A model generated the notes under the pieces. The model was not told the DNA's origin. It was given only the letters and a program-made list of their open reading frames with translations, and did not search any database. Below, in pieces: positions 38,372 through 45,448 of a stretch of DNA of 64,000 bases; within the stretch, counting starts at the first letter, position 1; every line of letters starts with the position of its first letter. Origin of the DNA: Kribbella capetownensis (lineage in GTDB: Bacteria > Actinomycetota > Actinomycetes > Propionibacteriales > Kribbellaceae); the NCBI RefSeq assembly GCF_004331485.1, contig NZ_SJKD01000006.1:248001-312000 (forward strand), read 5' to 3'. The position numbers were made by a program, and so were the translations under genes.

Positions 38372-39685
38372 GTGTCGGATCTTCCCCGCAAGGCGCTGAG
38401 CCGGACCGCGAAGCTCGCCAGCCTGCCGCTCGGTGCCGCCGGCCGGGCCACGGTCGGACTCGGCAAGCGGATCGGCGGTGCGCCGGCTGAGGCCGTCTAC
38501 GCCGAGTTCCAGCGCCGTACCGCCGATCAGTTGTTCTCCGTCCTGGGCGAGCTCAAGGGCGGCGCGATGAAGTTCGGGCAGATGCTGAGCCTGATGGAGT
38601 CGGCGATGCCGGAGGAGCTCGCGGCGCCGTACCGGGCGACTCTGACCAAGCTGCAGGACTCCGCCCCGCCGATGCCGGCCTCGACCGTGCACACGATCCT
38701 GTCGCGCGAGCTGGGCAGACGCTGGCGGGACCGGTTCGAGGAGTTCGACGACCTGCCCGCGGCGGCCGCGTCGATCGGCCAGGTGCACCGCGGCATCCTG
38801 ACGGACGGCCGCGAGGTCGCGGTCAAGCTGCAGTACCCGGGCGCCGCCGAGGCGCTGCGCTCGGACCTGCGCCAGCTCGGCCGGTTCGCCCGCACCTTCG
38901 GAACGCTGGTCCCCGGCCTGGACATGAAGCCGCTGGTCACCGAGTTGCAGGAGCGGATCGGCGAGGAGCTGGACTACGACCGCGAGGCCCAGGCACAGCA
39001 GCAGTACGCCGACGCGTTCAAGGACCACGACGAGTTCGTCGTACCCCGGGTCATCAAGCACTCCCCGTCGGTCATCGTGTCCGAGTGGCTCGAGGGCCGG
39101 CCGCTGTCGTCGATCATCAGCGACGGCACCAAGAAGGAGCGCAACGCGATCGGGCTGAAGTACGTCCGGTTCATGTTCAGCGGCCCGAAGTACGCCGGCC
39201 TCCTGCACTCGGACCCGCATCCGGGCAACTTCCGGGTGATGCCGGACGGACGGCTCGGAGTGGTCGACTTCGGGCTGTGCGCACGGCTGCCGGACGGCCT
39301 GCCGCCCGCGATCGGGCGGCTGCTGCGGATCTCGCTCGACGGTGACGGGGTCGCCATCCGGGACGGGTTGCGGGCCGAGGGCTTCATCAAGCCGCGGATG
39401 GAGATCGACCCGGACCTGCTGATGGACTACCTGGCCCCGTTCGCAGAGCCGGCCCGGGCGGAGACGTTCCAGTTCAGCCGGGAGTGGATGCGCGCGCAGG
39501 CGAACCGGACCGGGGACTTCCGGTCGCCCAGCGCGACGCTGGCCCTCAAGCTCAACATGCCGCCGTCGTACCTGCTCATCCACCGGGTTTGGATCGGCGG
39601 GATGGCCGTCCTGTCCCAACTCGAGGCGAAAGCCCCGTTTCGCGCCGTTCTGGAGGAGCTTCTCCCGGGCTTCACCGAGGACTGA
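38372..39685 (+). CDS. ABC1/UbiB-family atypical kinase
   Basis: A 437-residue ABC1 (AarF/UbiB-like) protein: LGELKGGAMKFGQMLSLMES (the KxGQ motif), AAAASIGQVHRGILTDGREV, VAVKLQYPG (ATP-binding lysine), HSDPHPGNF and VDFGLC (metal-binding DFG). It corresponds to Rv3197, next to whiB7 in mycobacteria. In M. tuberculosis this neighbour is implicated in macrolide tolerance, which fits here by inference. GTG 38372 is preferred because the family starts there; a CAGAAT box six bases upstream may drive a leaderless mRNA. Confidence 0.9.
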   Translation: MSDLPRKALSRTAKLASLPLGAAGRATVGLGKRIGGAPAEAVYAEFQRRTADQLFSVLGELKGGAMKFGQMLSLMESAMPEELAAPYRATLTKLQDSAPPMPASTVHTILSRELGRRWRDRFEEFDDLPAAAASIGQVHRGILTDGREVAVKLQYPGAAEALRSDLRQLGRFARTFGTLVPGLDMKPLVTELQERIGEELDYDREAQAQQQYADAFKDHDEFVVPRVIKHSPSVIVSEWLEGRPLSSIISDGTKKERNAIGLKYVRFMFSGPKYAGLLHSDPHPGNFRVMPDGRLGVVDFGLCARLPDGLPPAIGRLLRISLDGDGVAIRDGLRAEGFIKPRMEIDPDLLMDYLAPFAEPARAETFQFSREWMRAQANRTGDFRSPSATLALKLNMPPSYLLIHRVWIGGMAVLSQLEAKAPFRAVLEELLPGFTED

Positions 39686-39692
39686 CTCAGGC

Positions 39693-41168
39693 TCAGTGGT
39701 CGTCGTGGCTCAGGACCGGCACCGACCGCAGGGTGATCGCCAGCGCGGTGGCGACCAGCGTCAGGACCACCGCGGTGATGCCGGCGGCCAGGTGCAGTCC
39801 TGCGGTGAACGCGTCCTGCGCCTGGGCCAGTACGTCGCCAGGCACGCCCTGGGCGATCGCCTCGGCCAGTGAGTTGCCGCCGCGGCCGTTCATCTGGCTC
39901 CGGTACGCCGCGGTGACCACGCTGCCCAGGATCGCGATACCCAGCGCGTAGCCGAACTCGTTGCCGGTCTGCGTCAGCGCGCCGGCGGATCCGGCCTTCT
40001 CCGGCGGGACGGAGCCGATCACCAGGTTCGTGCCCAGCGTGACCAGCGGCGCGGGACCGACGCACTGGACCGCGAAGGCGATGACCAGGACGGCGGTCGA
40101 CGTCGCCTGGGTCATCACGGCCATGCCGACCACCGTGAACGCGATGCCGGCCGGGATCAGTACGCCCGGGCGGACCCGCTGCGCCAGCCGCGGCGCCACC
40201 TGGAAGGCGACGGTCGTGGTGACCATGCCCGGGACCAGAGCGACCCCAGCAGCCAGCGGCGTCATGCCCTGGACCAACTGGAAGTACTGCGCGACGAACA
40301 CCATCACGCCACCGGACAGCATCGAGAAGCACAGCATGCTGCCGAGCGTGACCGTGAAGGTCTTCCGGGTGAACAGCCGTACGTCGACCAGCGGGTCGGC
40401 CAGGCGCTGCTGGCGTCGTACGAAGATCCAGCCGAAGACACCGCCTGCGACCAGCGAACCGGCCGCCGTCGCGCTCGCACCGTGGGCGGCGAGCTGCTTC
40501 AGCCCGTGGATCGCCGGCAGGATCGCGGCCAGCGACAGCAGCACGCTCGGGAGGTCGATCCGGCCCGCGTTCTCGTCGCGGTACTCCGGCAGCAGGAACG
40601 GCCCGACCGCTACCAGCACCACCATCGCCGGTACGCCGATCAGGAAGGCCGAGCCCCACCAGAAGTGGTTCAGTAAGACGCCGCCGACGATCGGGCCGAT
40701 CACGGCACCGACGGTGAAGCAGCCGGCCCAGATCCCCAGGGCCTTGGCCCGCTGCTGCGCGTTCGGGAACAGGGTGCTGATCAGCGACAGCGTGCACGGA
40801 GCGATGGCCGCACCGGCGATGCCGAGCACCGCGCGGGTCACGATCAGCATCTCCGGGCTCGTCGAGTACGCCGCTGCCACCGAGGCGACACCGAACAGCG
40901 CAGCAGCCGCCAGCAGCAGCCGCCGACGGCCGATCCGGTCGCCGATGTTGCCCATCGTGATCATCAGGCCGGCCACCATGAACCCGTACACGTCCAGGAT
41001 CCACAGCTGCTGGCTGCTGGAGGCGCCGAGCGCCTCGGTCACCGCCGGCACGGCCAGCAGCATCACGAACAGGTCCAGTGACACCAGTAGCGTCGCGAGC
41101 GACAGAACTCCCAGGCCGATCCACTGCCGCCGGCTGGTCGTCGCTGGCGCGCTCTCGGTGAGGGTCAT
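39693..41168 (-). CDS. DHA2-family multidrug MFS transporter
   Basis: A 491-residue, 14-helix exporter: LSLATLLVSLDLFVMLLAVP, WILDVYGFMVAGLMITMGNI, GDRIGRRRLLLAAAALFG and WAGCFTVGAVIGPIVGG (antiporter motif C region) are typical of QacA/LfrA-like drug exporters. ATG 41168 follows GGAAGG. It lies between the ABC1 kinase and whiB7 and converges with the kinase (7 bases apart). It is a plausible WhiB7-regulon member, but no AT-rich WhiB7-type promoter was checked for it. Confidence 0.9.
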   Translation of the reverse strand: MTLTESAPATTSRRQWIGLGVLSLATLLVSLDLFVMLLAVPAVTEALGASSSQQLWILDVYGFMVAGLMITMGNIGDRIGRRRLLLAAAALFGVASVAAAYSTSPEMLIVTRAVLGIAGAAIAPCTLSLISTLFPNAQQRAKALGIWAGCFTVGAVIGPIVGGVLLNHFWWGSAFLIGVPAMVVLVAVGPFLLPEYRDENAGRIDLPSVLLSLAAILPAIHGLKQLAAHGASATAAGSLVAGGVFGWIFVRRQQRLADPLVDVRLFTRKTFTVTLGSMLCFSMLSGGVMVFVAQYFQLVQGMTPLAAGVALVPGMVTTTVAFQVAPRLAQRVRPGVLIPAGIAFTVVGMAVMTQATSTAVLVIAFAVQCVGPAPLVTLGTNLVIGSVPPEKAGSAGALTQTGNEFGYALGIAILGSVVTAAYRSQMNGRGGNSLAEAIAQGVPGDVLAQAQDAFTAGLHLAAGITAVVLTLVATALAITLRSVPVLSHDDH

Positions 41169-41249
41169 GATCCGGTTCCTTCCGCTGGAGTGCTTTCACC
41201 CCTGCGTCGGGCGGATCAGGCCGGATTCGACACCCGGCTCAGAACTTTC

Positions 41250-41417
41250 TCACCAGTAGACGGAGTCCAGCTTCCCCTCGATGCTGCGGACGTTCTCCCG
41301 GGCGCACCGGTCGCAGTACACCAGCTTGCGACCGTCCTCGACCGAGGTCATCCAGGTCAGCGGCACGTCCTCCGACGCCGCCTGCTGACCACACAACGCA
41401 CAACTCACTCTCACCAT
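41250..41417 (-). CDS. Small two-CxxC zinc-binding protein
   Basis: A 55-residue protein with SCALCGQQAA and VYCDRCARENVRS, two CxxC pairs that should bind zinc. It ends IEGKLDSVYW. ATG 41417 is chosen; the frame continues five codons further upstream to another ATG. It lies upstream of the exporter gene on the same strand. No family is firmly recognised. Confidence 0.7.
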   Translation of the reverse strand: MVRVSCALCGQQAASEDVPLTWMTSVEDGRKLVYCDRCARENVRSIEGKLDSVYW

Positions 41418-41453
41418 GCGCTCAGTCTGCACCTTCGCGTGTCCCGGGCATGG

Positions 41454-41488
41454 CCGAGGGGCGGCATCCGGTGGATGCCGCCCCTCGG
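41454..41488. terminator. Strong hairpin terminator between small genes
   Basis: A perfect 16-bp stem, CCGAGGGGCGGCATCC with GGATGCCGCCCCTCGG, closes a 3-base loop. It lies downstream of the 41573-41758 gene on the minus strand. There is no long T-tract. Confidence 0.7.
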
Positions 41489-41572
41489 TGATTCAGCTGG
41501 TCAGGCTGGAGTGCCTGCCGGCCGGTCCTCCCTTTCGGACCGGCCCGCGGGCGGTGTGTTCTTTTCTGGTGG

Positions 41573-41758
41573 TCAGACCAAGCGTGCGAGTGCGAGGCGC
41601 GCCCTTGCGCTGGCCCTCTCAGCTCGCAGGCTGGCCCGCTCGGCCCGCTTCTGCGCCCGCTCGATCTTGCGAGCAAGGTGGAAGCGCCGGTTCTGCTCTG
41701 CGTCGTTCAAGATAGAACGACAATGAGCACGAGCAAGATCTTCGTTCATTAGATGCAT
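41573..41758 (-). CDS. Conserved small helical protein downstream of whiB7
   Basis: A 61-residue, Arg/Ala-rich protein (NEDLARAHCRSILNDAEQNR followed by an alternating ERA/RAE helix). The start is taken at ATG 41758, eight bases after GGAG; the ATG at 41764 is too close to that site. It follows whiB7 on the same strand after 62 bases. No domain is recognised; similar basic helices occur in short actinobacterial proteins. Confidence 0.6.
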   Translation of the reverse strand: MHLMNEDLARAHCRSILNDAEQNRRFHLARKIERAQKRAERASLRAERASARARLALARLV

Positions 41759-41820
41759 TTCCATTCTCCTGCGTGAAGTCTGTGTCGTCATGGCTCGGTT
41801 TCTCGATTCGGATTGGTTCG

Positions 41821-42108
41821 TCAGGCTGCGGTTACGGTGTCACTCTTGCGGGGACGCCCACGGGGCCGCTTGCGCGGAACTACCACTCCCTGGACGAACA
41901 GTTCGCCACCCCACACTCCCCACGGCTCGGAACGCTCGAGCGCTCCGGCCAGGCACTCGGCCTTCAGCGGGCAGGTGGTGCACAGCGACTTTGCGTACTC
42001 GACGTCCGCCGGCGATTCGGCGAAGAAGAGTTCTGGCGCGTAGGACCGACAGGGCAGGTCCTGCGACGTTGCCACCTCGGTGAAGACATCGAGGAAGCTC
42101 ACGCTCAT
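41821..42108 (-). CDS. whiB7: WhiB7, redox-sensitive Fe-S regulator of antibiotic resistance
   Basis: A 95-residue WhiB protein with the four Fe-S cysteines C20, C43, C46 and C52, the WhiB turn GVWGG (64-68) and a C-terminal AT-hook RPRGRPRK (81-88). The AT-hook singles out WhiB7, which activates resistance genes by contacting AT-rich DNA beside -35 boxes together with SigA. ATG 42108 follows GGGAGG. The gene lies in the same neighbourhood as Rv3197A (ABC1 kinase, uvrD2, mycoredoxin). Upstream lie an attenuator, an ORF and an AT-rich promoter. Confidence 0.95.
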   Translation of the reverse strand: MSVSFLDVFTEVATSQDLPCRSYAPELFFAESPADVEYAKSLCTTCPLKAECLAGALERSEPWGVWGGELFVQGVVVPRKRPRGRPRKSDTVTAA

Positions 42109-42210
42109 TCCGGTCACCTCCCAGTGACTTGATGCTGATCTCTTGTCGTCGGTGACGACCTCCGGTCGAAGGCCGCCAAATCTGTGGACAAACACTGCTG
42201 ATCAAACAGA

Positions 42211-42245
42211 AAGGCCGCGGGACCCTAATCGGGTTCCGCGGCCTT
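42211..42245 (-). terminator. Attenuator terminator in the whiB7 leader
   Basis: On the minus strand, AAGGCCGCGGAACCC pairs with GGGTCCCGCGGCCTT around GATTA, followed by TCTGTTTG. It lies between the upstream ORF's stop and whiB7, as expected of a translation-coupled attenuator. Confidence 0.85.
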
Positions 42246-42267
42246 GGAGGTGCCGGGCTGACGTCTG

Positions 42268-42468
42268 TCAGACCGGTGGACTCCATGCTCGAGAACCCGA
42301 ACCGCCGTACTTCGCATCGCCGACAGCTCCGCCCTGAATCTGGGCAGCGCCGGAAGCCATGACCACAACGGCCGCGAGATGCGTGCGCGGGAAGGCACCC
42401 AGGATCTGGGCACACGGCAGCGCTACAGCGTCGCTGAACGGCTTCTTGACGATGTTGATCGTGATCAT
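42268..42468 (-). CDS. Upstream ORF of the whiB7 leader
   Basis: A 66-codon frame starting MITINIVKKPFSDAVALPCA, with GGAGG about 12 bases before ATG 42468. It ends 22 bases before the attenuator stem. Upstream ORFs control whiB7 in mycobacteria and wblC in streptomycetes: slow or stalled translation by antibiotics favours an antiterminated leader. The peptide itself may not matter. The gene is co-linear with whiB7. Confidence 0.75.
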   Translation of the reverse strand: MITINIVKKPFSDAVALPCAQILGAFPRTHLAAVVVMASGAAQIQGGAVGDAKYGGSGSRAWSPPV

Positions 42469-42563
42469 TTCCAGGGCACCTCCTCTCGTTGTGGCGAAGC
42501 GGGCGGTTAGCTCGATCGCTATGGTTGTTTGAAGTTTTCGGCCAGGCTTCGACCGCAGAAAGA

Positions 42564-42602
42564 ACAGTACGCCGTCCCCGTCGGAGCCCGCAAACTATTT
42601 AA
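42564..42602 (-). promoter_or_regulatory. whiB7 promoter with AT-rich WhiB7 contact site
   Basis: On the minus strand, TTGCGG (42593-42588), an 18-base spacer and TACTGT (42569-42564). Immediately upstream of the -35 lies AAATAGT, the AT-rich patch expected at WhiB7-activated promoters, so autoregulation is likely. The predicted leader to ATG 42108 is about 450 bases. Spacer 42603-42854 has no supported gene. Confidence 0.65.
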
Positions 42603-42672
42603 CGCCAGTTTGCGAAGTTGGCCGGAAGTTGCCGCCTCGGCGTCCGAATCTGGCTGCCTCGACGATCTTCCG

Positions 42673-42706
42673 GCACGCTCCGGGACGTCATCCGCACGCT
42701 CCGGGA
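42673..42706. repeat. Pair of 13-bp direct repeats upstream of the whiB7 promoter
   Basis: GCACGCTCCGGGA occurs at 42673-42685 and 42694-42706 (period 21, two helical turns). It may be a binding site or a random duplication; no protein is known to fit. Confidence 0.4.
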
Positions 42707-42854
42707 TCGTTGCCTGTGTCACCTAATTGCCACGTCTGCCAGGAGCAGAACACGGCCTGTCCTCCAGAGTGCGCCCCACTCCCCCTGCCTGGCAACACAT
42801 TTCCGGCCAGTAGCCATGGACTGCCCGGAACGGCAACTCATCGGGCCGGCGAGA

Positions 42855-44972
42855 TCAGCGCGTGCAGAGGGTCAGGATGTGGGCGCCGTACTTGGTGAGT
42901 TTGGTGTGGCCGATACCCGGGATCCGGCGGAGGGACTGTTCGTCGGCGGGGCGGGTCTCGGCGATTGCGGTCAGGGTGGCGTCGGTGAGGATGACGAAGG
43001 CGGGCATGCTCTCAGACTCCGCCTGCTCGGTGCGCCAGGCGACCAGGGCGTCGTACAGGTCCTGGTCGATCGTGGAGGGGCAGTCCTCGCAGCGGCCGAG
43101 CTTGCGGGCGCCGGCATCGAGCAGACCGCGACCGCAGACGCGGCACTTCGGGATCGGGCGGCCGGCCCGGGCCGCGCGCTCGGTGCGGTCTGGGGAGGGC
43201 TCCCACGCGGTCGGCCGCGACGTACGGACGCCGATCGGGTCGAGGAACCGGGTCGGACCCCGCTGGCCGCGCCCGCCCGGGGAGCGTGACGTCGACCAAC
43301 TGATGAAGAGTTGGTCCTTCGCCCGCGTCACCCCTACGTAGAACAGCCGCCGCTCCTCCTCCACCTGCGCCGGCGTCTGGGCGTAGCTGATCGGCAGTGT
43401 CCCCTCGTGCGCGCCGACGATGAAGACGCACTTCCACTCCAGGCCCTTGGCCGCGTGCAGCGTGGCCAGCGTGGCCCCCTCGGCCAGCGGCGCGTGCTGG
43501 ATCGACGCCCGCCGGTCGAGCTCCGCCATCAGATCCAGCAACTTCGCCGACGGATTCTCGGCGGCGAAGTCCGAAGTCATCGTCACCAGCGCGCTGAGCG
43601 ACTCCCACCGGTCCCGGACCGCGCCGGTCCCGGTCGGCGGCTCCGGCGTCCACCCCGCCCCGCCGAGCACCCCGGTCACCACCTCGACCAGGTCGTCCGA
43701 CACGTCCCCGGCCTTGGCCTGCCCCCGCAGCAGTACGGCGGCCTGCCGGATCTCGGCGCGCTCGAAGAACCGCTCCGCACCCTTCAGCACCGCCGGGATC
43801 TTCCGCTCCGCCAGCGCCTGCTCGAAGTTCTCCGACTGGGCATTGGTCCGGAACAGTACGGCGATGTCCCGCAGCCGAGTCCCCTCGTCGCGGAGCCGGG
43901 CGATCGCCCGGGCCACCGCATCGGCCTCGGCGACCTCGTCGGAGTACTCGCGGTACACCGGCACCGGACCGGCGTCTCGCTGGGAGCGCAGTGTCACGCG
44001 GCCGGGCAGTCCGGTCGGTCCGGCCGCGTCGAGGATCTTGTTCGCGACGTCGACGATCTGCGGAGTGGACCGATAGTCGCGGACCAGCTTGATCACATTC
44101 GCCGACGGGTGCCGGGAGGCGAAGCGCACCAGATTCTCCGGCTCGGCGCCGGCCCAGGAGTAGATCGTCTGCGCCGGGTCGCCGACCACGCAGACGTCCT
44201 CGCGGCCGCCGAGCCACAGGTCGAGCAGGCTCTGCTGCAGCGGGCTGACGTCCTGATACTCGTCGACCACGAACGTCCGGTACTGCCTGCGGATCTCCGC
44301 CGCCACCCGCTCGTCCTCCGCGAGCAGCGCGACCGCACAGAGCAGCACGTCCTCCAGATCGATGCGGCCGCGCTCCAGCTTGACGTCCTCGTAGGCCGCG
44401 AAGATCCGCGCGATCGTCGCCGGGTCGAAGGCGGCGAGCGTCCGGCCGGAGCGGGGCGCGAGCTTCGCGTAGTCGTCCGGCCGGACGTTGCTCACCTTGG
44501 CCCACTCGACCTCACCGGCCAGGTCGCGCAGGGCAGGCGTGTCCACCCGGACCCGGCAGCGCGACGCCGCCTCGGTCAGCAGCGGGAACTTGCGGTCCAC
44601 GATCGGCGGCAGCTCACTGCCGTACACCTTGGGCCAGAACCATCTGGCCTGCCGCAGCGCGGCGGAGTGGAACGTCCGCGCCTGCACACCCTCGACGCCG
44701 AGCTGCGCGAGCCGTCCGCGCATCTCACCGGCCGCGCGCTGGGTGAACGTCACCGCGAGCACCCGCAGTGGGTCGAAGGTCCCGGTCCGCACGCCGTACG
44801 CGATCCGGTGGGTGATCGCCCGCGTCTTCCCGGTGCCTGCTCCGGCCATCACCACGACCGGTCCATGCAGGGAGGTCGCGACCGCGCGCTGCTCGGGATC
44901 AAGCGCCTCGAGCAGAGCATCCGCGGAACCCACGGCAACAGATTGTGTGAGATCGCTCACGGGCTGGGACAT
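42855..44972 (-). CDS. uvrD2: ATP-dependent DNA helicase UvrD2
   Basis: A 705-residue SF1 helicase: Walker A GAGTGKT (44-50), Walker B DEYQD, and the other SF1A motifs (VRDYRSTPQ, LHAAKGLEWKCVF, YVGVTRAKD). After the helicase core come a tetracysteine zinc module (CRVCGRGLL...CEDC) and a C-terminal HRDC domain (ADEQSLRRIPGIGHTKLTKY), the UvrD2 layout of Rv3198c. ATG 44972 is preferred to the start 23 codons upstream because homology begins there. It is divergent from the mycoredoxin gene. Confidence 0.95.
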   Translation of the reverse strand: MSQPVSDLTQSVAVGSADALLEALDPEQRAVATSLHGPVVVMAGAGTGKTRAITHRIAYGVRTGTFDPLRVLAVTFTQRAAGEMRGRLAQLGVEGVQARTFHSAALRQARWFWPKVYGSELPPIVDRKFPLLTEAASRCRVRVDTPALRDLAGEVEWAKVSNVRPDDYAKLAPRSGRTLAAFDPATIARIFAAYEDVKLERGRIDLEDVLLCAVALLAEDERVAAEIRRQYRTFVVDEYQDVSPLQQSLLDLWLGGREDVCVVGDPAQTIYSWAGAEPENLVRFASRHPSANVIKLVRDYRSTPQIVDVANKILDAAGPTGLPGRVTLRSQRDAGPVPVYREYSDEVAEADAVARAIARLRDEGTRLRDIAVLFRTNAQSENFEQALAERKIPAVLKGAERFFERAEIRQAAVLLRGQAKAGDVSDDLVEVVTGVLGGAGWTPEPPTGTGAVRDRWESLSALVTMTSDFAAENPSAKLLDLMAELDRRASIQHAPLAEGATLATLHAAKGLEWKCVFIVGAHEGTLPISYAQTPAQVEEERRLFYVGVTRAKDQLFISWSTSRSPGGRGQRGPTRFLDPIGVRTSRPTAWEPSPDRTERAARAGRPIPKCRVCGRGLLDAGARKLGRCEDCPSTIDQDLYDALVAWRTEQAESESMPAFVILTDATLTAIAETRPADEQSLRRIPGIGHTKLTKYGAHILTLCTR

Positions 44973-45073
44973 GCGGGAAGAGCACCACCTGCGGCGAGGT
45001 TCCGATAGGACGAGAGCAACCCTAGACGGGCCGCCGGACACAATCCGCGCCCACTTGCAGAAGGAGACAGCCG

Positions 45074-45313
45074 ATGGCGGCTTTCACGATGTACTCGACT
45101 CCCTGGTGTGGCTACTGCCACCGCCTGAAGGGCCAACTGAAGCGGGCCGGGATCGAGTTCACCGAGGTCGACATCGAGCAGGTCCCGGAGGCCGCGCAGA
45201 TCGTCGAGAAGGTCAACAACGGCAACCAGACGGTGCCGACCGTGGTGTTCCCGGACGGGACCGCGATGACGAACCCGTCGCTCGCCCAGGTCGCCGAGAA
45301 GCTGGCCGCTTGA
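45074..45313 (+). CDS. Mycoredoxin-type glutaredoxin-like protein
   Basis: A 79-residue thioredoxin-fold protein with the CGYC active site (C12/C15) in YSTPWCGYCHRLKGQL, cis-proline TVPTVVFPDG and no extra domains. It is the mycoredoxin-1 family (Rv3198A), which reduces mycothiol-mixed disulfides. ATG 45074 follows AAGGAGACAG. It is divergent from uvrD2 with 101 bases between, the same arrangement as in mycobacteria. Confidence 0.93.
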   Translation: MAAFTMYSTPWCGYCHRLKGQLKRAGIEFTEVDIEQVPEAAQIVEKVNNGNQTVPTVVFPDGTAMTNPSLAQVAEKLAA

Positions 45314-45340
45314 CCCCAGCACCACCAGAACGACGCCCCC

Positions 45341-45366
45341 GGCGCCGACCCACCAGGGTCGGCGCC
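45341..45366. terminator. Terminator after the mycoredoxin gene
   Basis: A perfect 11-bp stem, GGCGCCGACCC (45341-45351) with GGGTCGGCGCC (45356-45366), around ACCA. Confidence 0.75.
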
Positions 45367-45396
45367 GCGAGTCATAGTGGGTGAGTTATGGACTTT

Positions 45397-45410
45397 ACGG
45401 TCATGACCGT
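45397..45410. promoter_or_regulatory. Perfect 14-bp palindrome upstream of the beta-propeller gene
   Basis: ACGGTCATGACCGT is a complete 14-bp palindrome, 38 bases before the next gene's ATG and following a terminator. It suits a dimeric repressor site. Confidence 0.5.
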
Positions 45411-45448
45411 TATACCGTCGCGGGAACCACGTCGCAGGGAGCCCGCCC

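Noticed and set aside
42519..42722. 67-codon minus-strand ORF with CSFCGRS upstream of the whiB7 leader ORF
   Set aside because: It covers the predicted whiB7 -35/-10 and AT patch and its start has no ribosome site; one CxxC pair alone is not enough.
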